From NCBI GenBank assembly GCA_938041445.1, contig CALISO010000060.1, positions 1 through 64,000 of the forward strand: a DNA stretch of 64,000 nucleotides. The letters run 5' to 3'. Below the pieces are notes generated by a model. The model was not told where the DNA came from and did not search any database. It worked only from the letters and a program-made list of their open reading frames with translations. This DNA comes from an uncultured Saprospiraceae bacterium (GTDB lineage: Bacteria > Bacteroidota > Bacteroidia > Chitinophagales > Saprospiraceae). This document shows positions 47,101 through 56,681 of this stretch, piece after piece. The position numbers and the translations under genes are program-made. Within the stretch, counting starts at the first letter, position 1; every line of letters begins with the position of its first letter.

Positions 47101-47458
47101 ACTGACTTTTAAGTTGTAAGATGTTAAGCAACTTATCCTTGACATCTGCGAAGTGATCACCAATGATATTAGCCGCTTGTTCGTGGGTTATTGTTCTTCC
47201 TAGAGAAAAGTACTTCATCAAAGGATTGATTACCCAAAAGAATAAAGCTACTGCAGAACTAAGAATAAATCCAAAGAACATCACCTTACGGATACCCTTT
47301 TCAAAGTAGAAGTAATGCTCCAAAATATTGATAACCAGAAATGCCGCGATGATGAGTCCTACTGAGTAAAGTAAACCTCGAATAAGCTTATTCAGATAGA
47401 ATTTTCTAATAAACTGATCTAATCTCTGTATCAATAAATCGTAACTACTCTTACCCAC
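44105..47458 (-). CDS. DUF4175-family large membrane/coiled-coil protein
   Basis: 1117 residues. Three membrane segments (about 22-45, 55-78, 150-170) are followed by beta-rich domains (190-500), then a long Glu/Lys/Gln-rich coiled coil (about 500-830) with many heptads (EEMMEQLEEFEMQEEMQEM), a helical region and a Gly/Lys/Pro-rich linker (about 920-980). The C-terminal helices (LPPNLKEYLKEKESEVELFKQVSPDVYPLYQKMIEGYYNAL) are the most family-like. DUF4175 is a Bacteroidota family of unknown role, probably in the envelope. Operon with the GHKL ATPase and ybeY. The reverse strand of the coiled coil reads as long Ser-rich frames that are not genes. Confidence 0.88.
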   Translation of the reverse strand: MGKSSYDLLIQRLDQFIRKFYLNKLIRGLLYSVGLIIAAFLVINILEHYFYFEKGIRKVMFFGFILSSAVALFFWVINPLMKYFSLGRTITHEQAANIIGDHFADVKDKLLNILQLKSQSGSSQINSELIDASINQKTDGLKLVPFKSAIDLSYNKKYAKYALPPFLIFLALIFGAPSLLKDSTHRLINNDREFERAAPFHFKLENDNIEVLRSEDVTITVRVEGSTLPDQVFIDLKDFQYELKMLDRDLYTYTFKNVQKDTKFKVYSGPYYSTEKSIKVLPKPSIDQFALTLDYPGYTGRKDETLNNIGDAFVPQGTRIKWTYQTEDTDEVSIWFNNAKKVAEFKQSRKNTFSHTKTMMSSDLYTVYINNAYLTTPDSSVYNINVAPDNHPSISVEAFADSINTEEVKYFIGNASDDYGLTNLTFNYTVTDQAGRNKTNNRIPIPKAPSNEWTYDYVMDLREYNLDAGDQITYFFEVQDNDGINGSKSSKTQVMTFAKPTIEELEEEEDLNEEQVKDKVEEAIKESKKLKEEIRKMREKLLEKKELSWQEQKELEKLLEKQKEIQEKLKEAQEAFQENLEKQEEFNKPDEETQQKQEKIEEMFEEVIDEEMQTLMEQIQELMQELNKDEMMEQLEEFEMQEEMQEMEMERLEEMFKQLEFEKEMNEMMEKLEELAEKQEELAEETEQKKKTNEELKKEQEKINEEFEKLKEEMEKLAEENEELEFPKPLDKEEIEENSEDVQEQLDDSQEKLEQKENSGASKSQKKAAGEMKKMAGNLQSQMESGEEEAFEEDLKALRQLLENLVTLSYDEETLISDIQTSVTNTPRYVELIQDQFKLKEDFELISDSLYALSKRVDKIESFVTEKLVETERRMEKSIDDLEARKKQEASVSQRRVMTNLNDLALMLAESMDQMQQQMGMSMPGNQQCNKPGGQGQGKPGAKPSDKISEGQQSLGEGLKDMMSKQGKSGKDGNSAKDFAEAAAKQAALRKALEDARKELQEQGEGGQGLQEIIDLMNKIEEDLVNKRLNNDLLKRQQDIETRLLQADKADRKREKDNKRKGETADQIIRELPPNLKEYLKEKESEVELFKQVSPDVYPLYQKMIEGYYNALKGKGE

Positions 47459-47614
47459 CTGGAGATATTTTTAGCATAATGATAATAGATAGTGCTCTAC
47501 AAGACGGTAAAACGCCTAAACCGCGAATTTAATTTCAATATCGATCGATTTATGGTATAAATCAAGGGAAGTTACGAATGAAGAAATATCGTTATATGAT
47601 TAATAAGCAATTCT

Positions 47615-47622
47615 TACCTTTG
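47615..47622 (+). promoter_or_regulatory. Candidate -7 element for aspS
   Basis: TACCTTTG matches TAnnTTTG. It overlaps the upstream alternative GTG start, which supports the ATG at 47640 as the true start with a short leader of about 12 nt. Confidence 0.45.
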
Positions 47623-47639
47623 TGGCAAAACAAAACGTC

Positions 47640-49412
47640 ATGTATAGAAGTCATAATTGTGGAGAGCTTAGAATGGACCACTTAGGTAAAGAGGTTACTC
47701 TGAGTGGATGGGTACAGATTGGTAGAGACCTCGGGGGATTAACATTTGTAGACCTGCGCGACAGATATGGAATTACCCAACTAGTATTCAATATGGATGA
47801 TAAGCCAGAACTCTGTGAGCAGGCTAGAAAACTAGGAAGAGAGTTCGTTATCAGAGTTACAGGAACGGTGAATGAAAGATCCAGCAAAAACCCAAATCGT
47901 CCTACAGGAGACATCGAAATTATTGTGACATCGCTAGATATCCTAAATGCTTCTCAAGTACCACCATTTATTATCGAAGAAGAGACAGATGGAGGTGACG
48001 AAATTAGAATGAAGTACAGATACCTAGATATCCGGAGATCAAATGTTCAGCAGAATCTAGTATTTAGAAGTCAATTGGCGATACAAACACGAAGTTATCT
48101 TTCTGACCTAGGTTTTATTGAAGTAGAGACACCAGTTCTAATCAAAAGTACACCAGAAGGCGCAAGAGATTTTGTTGTCCCGAGTCGGATGAATCCAGGA
48201 GAATTTTATGCACTACCACAATCACCACAGACTTTCAAGCAGATATTGATGGTGGCAGGAATGGACAAGTACTTTCAGATAGTTAAGTGCTTTAGAGATG
48301 AAGACTTAAGAGCTGATCGTCAGCCAGAGTTTACACAGATTGACTGTGAAATGTCATTCGTTACGCAAGAGGACATCCTCAATACATTTGAAGGATTGAC
48401 TAAGCACGTATTCAAAGCTTTGAAAGGCATAGAACTTGATGACTTCCCTAGAATGTCTTACGATGATGCGATGGAGAAGTATGGAAGTGATAAGCCAGAC
48501 TTGAGATTTGATATGTCATTTGTTGATATTTCAGATCGTGTCAAGGGGTTTGACTTCAAGGTCTTAGATGATAGTGAGTACACTGTAGCAATCGTAGCCA
48601 AAGGCGCAGCGGACCAATATTCAAATAAGGACATTAAGAAATTGACAGAATGGATGCAACGACCACAAGTCGGGGCAAAAGGGTTAATCAACATCAAATA
48701 TCTGGCAAATGATGAAGTGAAATCTTCAGTTGGAAAATTCTACTCTGATGAGGTGCTCAATGAATGGAAAACAGATGTCTTCAATGCTGAAGCAGGAGAT
48801 ATGGTACTCATCCTGACAGGAGAAAAAGAAAAGACACAAAAACAAATGAATGTCCTGCGTCTTGAAATGGCAGATAGACTTGGTCTGATCAAGGAAGGAG
48901 ACTTTAAACCACTTTGGGTAGTTGACTTTCCATTACTAGAGTGGGATGAAGAGTCAGAGAGATTCCATGCAATGCACCACCCATTCACATCACCAAAGAA
49001 AGAAGATGTCCAAAGAATGCTCAATGGTGATCACGAAACAATGAAAGCATTAAGAGCAGATGCTTATGACCTTGTCCTTAATGGTAGCGAGATCGGTGGT
49101 GGTTCGATCAGAATACACGACAGAGATTTACAATCTAAGAACTTTGACCTTCTTGGATTTACAAAAGAAGAAGCAGAAGACCAGTTTGGATTCCTACTTG
49201 GTGCCTTTGAATATGGAGCTCCACCACATGGAGGAATAGCATTTGGCTTTGACAGACTCTGTGCTGTGATGAATGGACAAAGCTCAATCAGAGACTTTAT
49301 TGCTTTCCCTAAAAACACATCTGGAAGAGATGTGATGATTAATAGTCCAAGTAATATAGCTAAAGAGCAATTGGAAGAGCTGAGTATTGCACTAGATGTG
49401 AAAGAAGAATAA
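47640..49412 (+). CDS. aspS: Aspartyl-tRNA synthetase
   Basis: 590 residues from ATG 47640, which gives the family-typical [11 protein letters not shown] start; an in-frame GTG at 47622 is less likely. OB-fold anticodon-binding domain with [24 protein letters not shown], class II motif 1 around [24 protein letters not shown], motif 2 [13 protein letters not shown], and motif 3 [10 protein letters not shown]. The inserted GAD domain and lengths are of the bacterial type. It charges tRNA-Asp. Terminator at 49462. Confidence 0.97.
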   Translation: MYRSHNCGELRMDHLGKEVTLSGWVQIGRDLGGLTFVDLRDRYGITQLVFNMDDKPELCEQARKLGREFVIRVTGTVNERSSKNPNRPTGDIEIIVTSLDILNASQVPPFIIEEETDGGDEIRMKYRYLDIRRSNVQQNLVFRSQLAIQTRSYLSDLGFIEVETPVLIKSTPEGARDFVVPSRMNPGEFYALPQSPQTFKQILMVAGMDKYFQIVKCFRDEDLRADRQPEFTQIDCEMSFVTQEDILNTFEGLTKHVFKALKGIELDDFPRMSYDDAMEKYGSDKPDLRFDMSFVDISDRVKGFDFKVLDDSEYTVAIVAKGAADQYSNKDIKKLTEWMQRPQVGAKGLINIKYLANDEVKSSVGKFYSDEVLNEWKTDVFNAEAGDMVLILTGEKEKTQKQMNVLRLEMADRLGLIKEGDFKPLWVVDFPLLEWDEESERFHAMHHPFTSPKKEDVQRMLNGDHETMKALRADAYDLVLNGSEIGGGSIRIHDRDLQSKNFDLLGFTKEEAEDQFGFLLGAFEYGAPPHGGIAFGFDRLCAVMNGQSSIRDFIAFPKNTSGRDVMINSPSNIAKEQLEELSIALDVKEE

Positions 49413-49461
49413 CATTCTTGGTAAATCAGAAAACACGTTTTCTCAAATAGAGTAATAAAAA

Positions 49462-49502
49462 CAAAGGCTACTAGATTTCTTTTCTAGTAGCCTTTGCTTT
49501 TT
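49462..49502. terminator. Bidirectional terminator between aspS and the sugar porter
   Basis: CAAAGGCTACTAG (49462-49474) pairs with CTAGTAGCCTTTG (49484-49496); 13-bp stem with T run right and A-rich sequence left, so it can stop both convergent genes. Confidence 0.9.
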
Positions 49503-49535
49503 TCGGCATAATATTAAGGTCTATCACCGTCAACC

Positions 49536-50990
49536 TTAAAACTTCACATTAAACTTTTCTTCCCACATCGCTTCAACCTCCTCTAATGACTTACCCTTAG
49601 TCTCAGGAATGTACTTTCTGACAAAAAAGATAATAAAGAGTATGAAGGCTGAAAAGATAAAGTAGGGGAGTGAGTTATTCCAAAAACCTCCATCGAGTTT
49701 AAGTGAATTCACTTGGCTTTCCACGACAGAAGGAAATGTTCCCGATACAAAGGCATTCGCAATCCATTGGGCTGCCACAGCGATAGACATTGCCACACTA
49801 CGGATATTATTGGGGAACATCTCAGAGAGCATTACCCAAACGATAGGTCCCATTGACATTGCAAATGATCCAATAAAAGTCAAGACACCAATCAAACACA
49901 GAATTCCTTCTGTAGAACTGATAGAAGGATTACCTGCAGCATTTATTGTAGAATAATCACTGGAATATAGTGTCCATCCCATCAATAAGAATCCTAGCAA
50001 CATCCCGATACCACCTATTGTCAATAGTGGTTTACGACCTAGCTTATCTACAGTGAACATTGCGATGAAAGTAAACAAGAGGTTGACTCCTGCTAATAAG
50101 ATTTGTTGTTGTAACACCTGATCCTTACCCATACCAAGAGCAGATTCAAATATGTCCGCTCCATAGTAAAGCACAGCATTGATACCAGTAAACTGTTGAA
50201 GTGCAGAAAGCACTGTACCTATGACAATGATTGTGAAGACTCCTTTAGAAAATATTGAAAGTTTTGGTTTAGCTATGTCTTCATCAAGAGACTCCTTAAT
50301 TCTAGAGAATTCATTATTAACTACAGCTTCATCTCCGTATATCTTCATCAAGACTGACTTTGCTTCATCATTTTTGCCTTTAAGTGCAAGCCACCTCGGG
50401 CTCTTGGGAGTGAGAAACATCAAGCCAAGGAATAGAATGCATGGAATCAACTCTGACCAGAACATATACCTCCACCCTTGTGCAATATTCTCAGCATCAG
50501 TCCTTCCTTCTCCGATAAAGTAGGTAGCAAGGAAGACAACAAAAAAGCCAACAACAATTGCTAGTTGGTAGTATGTCACTAAAGTTCCTCTCTTGTCAGC
50601 AGGAGCTATTTCAGCAATGTAGGTAGGAGCATTCATTGAAGCGATACCAATACCAAGACCACCAAGGACACGGAAGAATATAAGTAAGTTAAACTGATCT
50701 ACAGACGGAAGGCCAGAGCCGAAAGCAGAAATCGTAAAAAGCACTGCTGCGATAATTAATGACATCTTCCTTCCGATCGCTGAACTTAGTACACCAGAAG
50801 CGACCGCTCCGACAACACATCCGATCAAGGCAGAAGAAACTGCCCACCCTTTGGCAACAGCATCAAGGCCGAAAAATTCTGAAAAGAAAAACTGCGTTCC
50901 ATTAATCACCCCTGTATCGTATCCAAAGAGCAAACCACCCAGAGAGGCAGCGATAGTAATCAGTAGGATGAATCCCTTATTTTGTTTCAT
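49536..50990 (-). CDS. Sugar porter of the MFS (XylE/GLUT type)
   Basis: 484 residues, 12 predicted helices. Family marks: GGLLFGYDTGVINGT (helix 1), FRVLGGLGIGIASMNAPTYIAEIAP (helix 4 region), the loop-2/3 GRKMSL motif, QQFTGINAVLYY (helix 7), VDKLGRKPLLT, and PETKGKSLEEVE near the C-terminus. Imports a hexose or pentose with H+. Sugar specificity cannot be fixed. It stands alone. Confidence 0.93.
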   Translation of the reverse strand: MKQNKGFILLITIAASLGGLLFGYDTGVINGTQFFFSEFFGLDAVAKGWAVSSALIGCVVGAVASGVLSSAIGRKMSLIIAAVLFTISAFGSGLPSVDQFNLLIFFRVLGGLGIGIASMNAPTYIAEIAPADKRGTLVTYYQLAIVVGFFVVFLATYFIGEGRTDAENIAQGWRYMFWSELIPCILFLGLMFLTPKSPRWLALKGKNDEAKSVLMKIYGDEAVVNNEFSRIKESLDEDIAKPKLSIFSKGVFTIIVIGTVLSALQQFTGINAVLYYGADIFESALGMGKDQVLQQQILLAGVNLLFTFIAMFTVDKLGRKPLLTIGGIGMLLGFLLMGWTLYSSDYSTINAAGNPSISSTEGILCLIGVLTFIGSFAMSMGPIVWVMLSEMFPNNIRSVAMSIAVAAQWIANAFVSGTFPSVVESQVNSLKLDGGFWNNSLPYFIFSAFILFIIFFVRKYIPETKGKSLEEVEAMWEEKFNVKF

Positions 50991-51338
50991 ATTGTATTAG
51001 GTTGATAGTCAACAGTATTATAAACGCAATAATCTATTCCACAAACAGGCCTAGGCTTACAATACTACGAGTTATTTAAAATCAGCAAATTAAATTTTGT
51101 AGAAGCTAAAAGTAGCAAAAAGTATTTATTTACCCAGTGAATGTAATCGTTATAGGTTCCCATCTATTACTAAAGGAGTACTACTTGATTACATCAATGT
51201 AGTATCATTTGCCGAAAGAGGTATAAACAAAGATTAACCTCAATCAAATAGAAATATAGGCTGTCGCATATTGACTTTGGACAACTTCCGTTTTGTAATA
51301 AGGTCTCTCTAGTCTGAATAGTGATATTGAGCCACAAT
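50991..51338. other. Intergenic region before the O-antigen ligase-like gene
   Basis: About 350 bp, AT-rich. It should hold the divergent promoters of the sugar porter and the ligase-like gene; no clear TAnnTTTG, repeat or RNA structure stands out. Confidence 0.4.
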
Positions 51339-52610
51339 ATGAACCCAAGAACCAAAATTGATATACAGATTCTTTTTGCACTAGCTATTCTTACGGTGAT
51401 AGGTGTGATTTATTCTAAAATACTGCCTTCACTCTGTATGTGGGCATTGATGTTGGTATCTCAAATCTCGATAGCCAAAACCACTAAAGGTAAGTACACA
51501 TGTCAATTTGTAGGCGGCACCTTGCCAATCCAGCAATCCATAAAGCGATCTCGGCAGAACTTGTTGTGGCTGACTCTGTTGTTTTTCATCGCATTGTTAT
51601 CTTTCTTCAATAGCTCAAATCTGGATGAATGGTTTAAGATAGGAATATTAAAGGTTCCTTTTTTGGTCATTCCGATTGCACTAGTTTATTATCAAGCCTT
51701 TTCATTTCGCGACAGACGCAATATCTTCATAATGATGGCGACAGTACTTGCGCTTAGCAATATTCCGGTTTTGATAGATTACGGAATACACTATGAGCTA
51801 TACACTCACCAGCTTAGCAAAGGAATACCTATACCAACGCCGTTGAATCATATCAAATACACGTTACTAATTGGCTTGATGGCTTGCTTCTTATTGGTGA
51901 TATTGTTGGATGATCGCTACCAGATCTCAAATGAGAAGAGGCTTAAGTGGTCAGTTATTGGTCTGTGTCTCTTTTTGTTCATAGTTAATCACATTCTAGC
52001 AGTTAGGACCGGCTTGATTGCGATGTACATCGGATTAATTACTGCGATTTGTTTTAGTCTCATTAATTCACAGCAATATCGAAGGTATGCGTTATTGCTT
52101 TTGTTTGTTACTGGTGGATCTTTCATTTTTGCCGTAAAGACTATACCGAGTATACAGAAAAAGATAGGGTATACGATGTATGATTTGTCTAAGTACAAAG
52201 CCTCAAAAGATGCCTCAAATTTCAGTATTGCTGGAAGGATGTATAGTTACAAAGCAGGTATGAATCTGTGGAAATCAGCTCCAATATTCGGAGTAGGTAC
52301 AGGTGATGTTAGCGACGAGATGACAACGCAATACCAAAATGTACTGAATATTAAAGATGGACCAAGCTTGCCACACAATCAATTTTTGCTCACAGCTGCT
52401 GGGGTTGGGCTTGTAGGGCTTATGCTATTTTTACTTGGAATTTTTGCTCCCTTTTTTGGAATCCAATATCGAAGTGATCCAATGGTCTGGGTATTTTTAT
52501 TAGTATTAGGCTCAGCATTTATGGTAGACAACATAATTGAGCGATCTGCGAGTATTGCATACTTCGTTTATTTGCACTGCCTGTTAGTCAATACCAACTA
52601 TGTTAAGTAA
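51339..52610 (+). CDS. O-antigen ligase/polymerase-like membrane protein (Wzy/WaaL type)
   Basis: 423 residues from ATG 51339 (MNPRTKID); a GTG six codons upstream gives no better start. About ten transmembrane helices and a large extracellular loop with SIAGRMYSYKAGMNLWKSAPIFGVGTGDVSDE, and LPHNQFLLTAAGVGLVGL, the O-antigen ligase family motif. It likely joins or polymerises a surface glycan. It is isolated from the other polysaccharide genes (gmd-fcl-GT2 are 9-11 kb away). Confidence 0.85.
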   Translation: MNPRTKIDIQILFALAILTVIGVIYSKILPSLCMWALMLVSQISIAKTTKGKYTCQFVGGTLPIQQSIKRSRQNLLWLTLLFFIALLSFFNSSNLDEWFKIGILKVPFLVIPIALVYYQAFSFRDRRNIFIMMATVLALSNIPVLIDYGIHYELYTHQLSKGIPIPTPLNHIKYTLLIGLMACFLLVILLDDRYQISNEKRLKWSVIGLCLFLFIVNHILAVRTGLIAMYIGLITAICFSLINSQQYRRYALLLLFVTGGSFIFAVKTIPSIQKKIGYTMYDLSKYKASKDASNFSIAGRMYSYKAGMNLWKSAPIFGVGTGDVSDEMTTQYQNVLNIKDGPSLPHNQFLLTAAGVGLVGLMLFLLGIFAPFFGIQYRSDPMVWVFLLVLGSAFMVDNIIERSASIAYFVYLHCLLVNTNYVK

Positions 52611-52676
52611 AGAGGCTATCGGAAGTATTTATCCATAAGAATAGACTCTGAAAAGAAGGCTGATTATCTTCACAAT

Positions 52677-53315
52677 ATGAAAGTCCACACATTTACCTTC
52701 AATCCATTTAGTGAAAACACATACATTCTCAGCGATGCAACTAAAGAATGTATCATTATCGATCCAGGATGTTTTGATGCTGAGGAAAGAACTTTGCTTG
52801 TCAATTATATAGAACAGAATGGATTGAAACCCGTAAAATTAATCAACACGCATTGTCATATTGATCACATATTGGGTAATGCCTATGTCTCAGAGAAATA
52901 CCAACTACCACTAGAAGCACATAAAGGAGAAAAACCAGTGTTGGTTGCCGGCCAAGTTTCCAGTCAAATCTATCAAATACCCTATGAGCAGTCACCGGAG
53001 ATCACCAAGTATCTAGTACCTGGAGAGCATGTTACCTTTGGGGAGACTGTTTTGGATATTCTCTTTACACCAGGCCATAGTCCTGCAAGTGTATGCCTAC
53101 ACCATGTCGAGTCGAATCAAGTCATTGCTGGCGATGTCTTGTTTCAAGGGAGTATTGGCAGGACTGATTTGCCGGGAGGAGATATGGATACATTACTCAA
53201 CAGCATAAGGCGAGAACTGCTGGTATTAGATGATGCTACTCTTATCTATCCGGGTCATGGACCAAGTACAACAATAGGTGAAGAGCGGAGAATGAATCCG
53301 TTTTTGCAGGTATAA
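52677..53315 (+). CDS. MBL-fold metallohydrolase
   Basis: 212 residues. The zinc site INTHCHIDHILG (T58-H59-C60-H61-I62-D63-H64), GHSPASVCLHH, VIAGDVLFQGSIGRTDLPGG (bridging Asp) and IYPGHGPSTTIGEE are typical of the hydroxyacylglutathione hydrolase-like group, and the length (about 210) is that of the short GLX2-like/YcbL group. Its substrate is probably a thioester. Converges on ogt. Confidence 0.92.
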   Translation: MKVHTFTFNPFSENTYILSDATKECIIIDPGCFDAEERTLLVNYIEQNGLKPVKLINTHCHIDHILGNAYVSEKYQLPLEAHKGEKPVLVAGQVSSQIYQIPYEQSPEITKYLVPGEHVTFGETVLDILFTPGHSPASVCLHHVESNQVIAGDVLFQGSIGRTDLPGGDMDTLLNSIRRELLVLDDATLIYPGHGPSTTIGEERRMNPFLQV

Positions 53316-53344
53316 GAAATTGTATCTCTTGTTTACATCAAACA

Positions 53345-53836
53345 TCAAAAGAACATCCCCTCAGGTTTCTGATATTCAAGAGTTAACAAGTATCGCTTGA
53401 CATCTAGACCAAGTGCAAACCCTTGAAGCTTGCCATTGGCAGCGATGACTCTATGACAAGGGACTATAATTGGAATTTTATTCTTTCCATTTGCGGCACC
53501 TACTGCACGGACTGAGTTTTTGTTTCCTATCTTTTCTGCGAGTTCACCATATGAGATGGTATTTCCATATGGAATATTGAGAAGCTGTTGCCAAACTTGC
53601 TGTTGAAAAGGAGTACCCTCAAAGGCAAGAGGTAGGACAAATTCTTGAAGATTTCCCTTGAAGTAACTTGTCAATTGTTCACAAGCAGTAGTCGTTAAAC
53701 TTGATGACTTTTCGCTATGACGGAAGCGGTCTTTGTCTAAGAGTTGAACCGAGCAAATAGCATCTTCACTAGCAGTGATATTGAGTAACCCGATTGGAGT
53801 CTTTACTACTTGATGGTAGAGACCCACACTAGTCAT
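53345..53836 (-). CDS. ogt: Methylated-DNA-[protein]-cysteine S-methyltransferase
   Basis: 163 residues from ATG 53836 (MTSVGLYHQVV). A longer reading from 53878 would overlap hscB by 50 bp; with the shorter one the overlap is 8 bp. Helix-turn-helix region FQQQVWQQLLNIPYGNTISYGELAEKIG, then the active-site PCHRVI with the methyl-accepting Cys and downstream asparagine hinge (VGAANGKNKIPII). It removes methyl from O6-alkylguanine. The unusual feature is its overlap with hscB. Confidence 0.93.
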   Translation of the reverse strand: MTSVGLYHQVVKTPIGLLNITASEDAICSVQLLDKDRFRHSEKSSSLTTTACEQLTSYFKGNLQEFVLPLAFEGTPFQQQVWQQLLNIPYGNTISYGELAEKIGNKNSVRAVGAANGKNKIPIIVPCHRVIAANGKLQGFALGLDVKRYLLTLEYQKPEGMFF

Positions 53837-54359
53837 TTGCTTGTTTGGATCGTTCAAGTGTTTCTCTAAGGCGAACAAGGTATTTAGACTTGAGATGATA
53901 GAGCTTGAGTGCTTCTAAGTCTTCATCTGGGATTATTCTTAGGTCATCAGCTTCAAGGAGTGGTTTGACTTCTTCTTCAAATGACTTTTCTAAATCTTTG
54001 ATTGTTTTGCTCAACTTCTGAAAGTCTTCTTCTGTCTTGCACACCTCTATGGTCTCATTGAGATCCATCATTTCGAAAAGGAACATCTGAGGAAGTGCTT
54101 GTGCATTGCCCTTGATATCTATCTTGTTTTCTACAAGAAAGTAGGCAAGGCGTTTTTTCGCATCACCAAGAGTTGCATATGCTTGATTGAGCAAGCTCGT
54201 CATTGCTAGAGCATAATCTTGCTCATCAGCAGTAGCCTGGGTAAAGTAGTCCGGGTGGAACTCTCTACTCTTGGTAAAAAATATTCGCTTGAGTTGTGCT
54301 GGATCAATCTTGAGATTGACAGGAATATCAAACAGTTCAAAGTAGTTGCTGTCTATCAT
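53829..54359 (-). CDS. hscB: HscB, Fe-S assembly co-chaperone (J-domain)
   Basis: 176 residues. J-domain at residues ~5-75 with the HPD triad in REFHPDYFTQA, and a C-terminal HSCB oligomerisation domain (LFEMMDLNETIEVCKTEEDFQ). It stimulates HscA in transfer of Fe-S from IscU. The N-terminus lacks the CxxC pairs of the eukaryotic form. No other isc or hsc genes are near. Its end overlaps ogt by 8 bp. Confidence 0.9.
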   Translation of the reverse strand: MIDSNYFELFDIPVNLKIDPAQLKRIFFTKSREFHPDYFTQATADEQDYALAMTSLLNQAYATLGDAKKRLAYFLVENKIDIKGNAQALPQMFLFEMMDLNETIEVCKTEEDFQKLSKTIKDLEKSFEEEVKPLLEADDLRIIPDEDLEALKLYHLKSKYLVRLRETLERSKQAND

Positions 54360-54371
54360 CTTTAAAATAAA

Positions 54372-55682
54372 TTAGAATAATCTAGAGATGTCGAGACCAA
54401 GGGCATAGATCATAAAAATCACTAAAAGTATAAATCCTGCAAAAGTAGAATATTCAAGAACTTTGTCGCTAGGCTTACGACCAGTGATAACTTCCCAGAT
54501 TAAGAACATGACATGACCTCCATCTAAAGCAGGAATTGGCAATAGATTAAGAAAGCCTAAAATCATAGACAGCATAGCAGTCATATTCCAAAACTTCAAC
54601 CAATCCCATGTCGGACTATATTGCTTATATATTGTGATAAAGCTTCCAAGACTATCATTAGGATTGATTTTGCCAGTAAACATTTTGCCAAAAGCACCAA
54701 TTTGGCCGCGTAAGAAGTTGATTCCATGACTCACTCCCATTCCCATTGACTCTATAAATCCAAATTTTTCGGACACGGTCTCAGGAAGGATAGCATAGAA
54801 CCCTAGTGGTTCGCCCTTTTCAATGTTGAATGTCGCTGTCTGTTCTTGATTATTTCTTAGATAGATAAGTGTAGTCTCTCTTCCGTAATTTTCTTGAATG
54901 ACTTTTTTAAACTGATGGAAATACTTAATTGATTTACCGTTTGCGGTGAGGAGTTGGTCCCCTGGCTTGAGGCCAAGACTATCTGCAATACTTTCTGGCT
55001 CTATTTCTTGGATAGTACTGAGTGTCCGCATCCCAAGGACTTCTGCTTTTTGATTATTACTACCCGTAAGCATCTTGATTGCATCATCAGCAACAGGAAG
55101 GACGACTTGAGATCCGTTACGCATAACTGTGATCGACTTGATGTCGTCAAATATGATTCCTCTAACTACAGCTCCTGAACTAAACCGTTCTATCTTATTA
55201 TCTCCAATTTTATAAAGTTTATCTCCATCTAATAGACCGAGTTTCATACCGATACTATCTACGTAGATGCCTTCAGTTACATTGTCAATGGGTGTATATG
55301 TTTTGCCCCATTGCCAGAAGATCATACCAAAAATGAAGAACCCTAGAAGAAAATTGACAACTACGCCACCTAGCATAATGATTAGTCGCTGCCATGCCGC
55401 CTTTGATCTGAACTCCCACGGTTGAGGTTCTCCTTTCATCTGTTCACTGTCAAAACTTTCATCGATCATACCCGAGATCTTGACATATCCACCAAGTGGC
55501 AACCATCCAATGCCCCATTCGGTCTCACCAATCTTCTTAGAGAAAAGAGAGAAGTATGGATCGAAGAACAAGTAGAACTTTTCCACACGTGTACCAAACC
55601 ACCTAGCTGGAGCAAAATGCCCAAACTCATGAAGGACTACTAAAATAGAAAGACTAAGTAAAAACTGGATTGCTGCAATCAT
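54372..55682 (-). CDS. rseP: RseP-type site-2 protease
   Basis: 436 residues. The zinc motif HEFGH is near the N-terminus (His18-Glu19-His22), one PDZ domain is at about 225-290 (TIQEIEPESIADSLGLKPGDQLLTANGKSI), and the third ligand motif LLPIPALDGGHVM is near 385. It cuts single-span anti-sigma factors or remnant signal peptides in the membrane. Bacteroidota RseP have the HEFGHFAPAR form rather than HELGHFLxA. It lies 12 bp upstream of hscB. Confidence 0.95.
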   Translation of the reverse strand: MIAAIQFLLSLSILVVLHEFGHFAPARWFGTRVEKFYLFFDPYFSLFSKKIGETEWGIGWLPLGGYVKISGMIDESFDSEQMKGEPQPWEFRSKAAWQRLIIMLGGVVVNFLLGFFIFGMIFWQWGKTYTPIDNVTEGIYVDSIGMKLGLLDGDKLYKIGDNKIERFSSGAVVRGIIFDDIKSITVMRNGSQVVLPVADDAIKMLTGSNNQKAEVLGMRTLSTIQEIEPESIADSLGLKPGDQLLTANGKSIKYFHQFKKVIQENYGRETTLIYLRNNQEQTATFNIEKGEPLGFYAILPETVSEKFGFIESMGMGVSHGINFLRGQIGAFGKMFTGKINPNDSLGSFITIYKQYSPTWDWLKFWNMTAMLSMILGFLNLLPIPALDGGHVMFLIWEVITGRKPSDKVLEYSTFAGFILLVIFMIYALGLDISRLF

Positions 55683-55811
55683 TGGTTGTCTCTAACAATT
55701 AATTCTAGGTGAAATCTGCGCATTAGCATGCAAATGTAAGCATCTCTATACTCAATCGTCAGAGTCTATCACCACTTATGAATCAATATGACTGCACTTA
55801 AGTTCAATAAC

Positions 55812-56681
55812 TTATTCCAGAGCAAACCGTACAGGTAGCGTAAATAGCACTTTGACATTTCTTCCCTGTTGCCTTCCTGGAACCCAAAGACCTACATTTT
55901 CTTCCATGTTAGAAAGCAAGCGATGTACTTCTTGGCCGCAACCACCACCTATATCTCGCTTAATGTCTATATTGGTAATACTACCATCTTTGTCCACTAC
56001 AAACTGAACAACAACTGTCCCTTCTATACTATTTTGTCTAGCAATACCTGGATACTTAACGTGCTTATAGACATACTCCATTAGTGCTTTTTTTGAGCAG
56101 CTATATTTTTCGTTTTTAGAAATATCTTTAGCTTCACAAGCTGGAAACCTTGGCATCTCTTCTACTATTACCAGGGGGATTTCCTCTCTTTTTGGCTCTG
56201 GAGGTAAAGGTGGTGGAAGAGTTGAGGGAGTGAGAACATCAGCTACGAGAGCATCATTGGTTATTGTATCACCGATTGCATCAGTTACCTCGACGATAGG
56301 TTTCACTTTCTGGATGATTGTATCGATAGGATCCTCATCTACAAGTTGGATAGAGTCTATCACAGGAGGAATGTATTTGATTTTTTTGGCAACCACAGGG
56401 TTTATGACTCGCTTGTTGATAAGTTCAAAGTCATTACTCGGCGGCAAATCTTCAACCTCGTAAGTGTACTTCTCGGTTATGGCCGTGATGTTGAAAGCAT
56501 AAATCACTACCAACAGACTCCAGGCAAGTCCAAGATAGAAGGCAGGTGTCCGCATTTTTAAAGGGTCATACAGATTGCTAGGATAGAATTTTTTTGAGAG
56601 ATATCTTCCTAGGACGATACAACCGAGAAGTAAGAGAACTTGAGTAAAGAGCTGGAAAGAAAAACTTGTAACCATTTCCAT
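55812..56681 (-). CDS. TonB-family energy transducer with two N-terminal membrane segments
   Basis: 289 residues. Hydrophobic segments at about 8-25 and 45-65, a proline-rich periplasmic spacer (LPPPLPPEPKREEIP), and a TonB C-terminal domain (residues ~205-289) with YPGIARQNSIEGTVVVQFVVDKDGSITNIDIKRDIGGGCGQEVHRLLSNM and the final LPVRFAL. Bacteroidota TonB proteins often carry the MPRFPACE motif before it (seen at 175-182). It transfers proton-motive energy to TonB-dependent receptors, one of which is in the window. Confidence 0.9.
   Translation of the reverse strand: MEMVTSFSFQLFTQVLLLLGCIVLGRYLSKKFYPSNLYDPLKMRTPAFYLGLAWSLLVVIYAFNITAITEKYTYEVEDLPPSNDFELINKRVINPVVAKKIKYIPPVIDSIQLVDEDPIDTIIQKVKPIVEVTDAIGDTITNDALVADVLTPSTLPPPLPPEPKREEIPLVIVEEMPRFPACEAKDISKNEKYSCSKKALMEYVYKHVKYPGIARQNSIEGTVVVQFVVDKDGSITNIDIKRDIGGGCGQEVHRLLSNMEENVGLWVPGRQQGRNVKVLFTLPVRFALE

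Noticed and set aside
55585-55592. ACACGTGT inside rseP as another parS site
   Set aside because: Only the central CACGTG fits; the flanks do not match TGTTNC...GAAACA. The same is true of GCACGTGT at 57087-57094.
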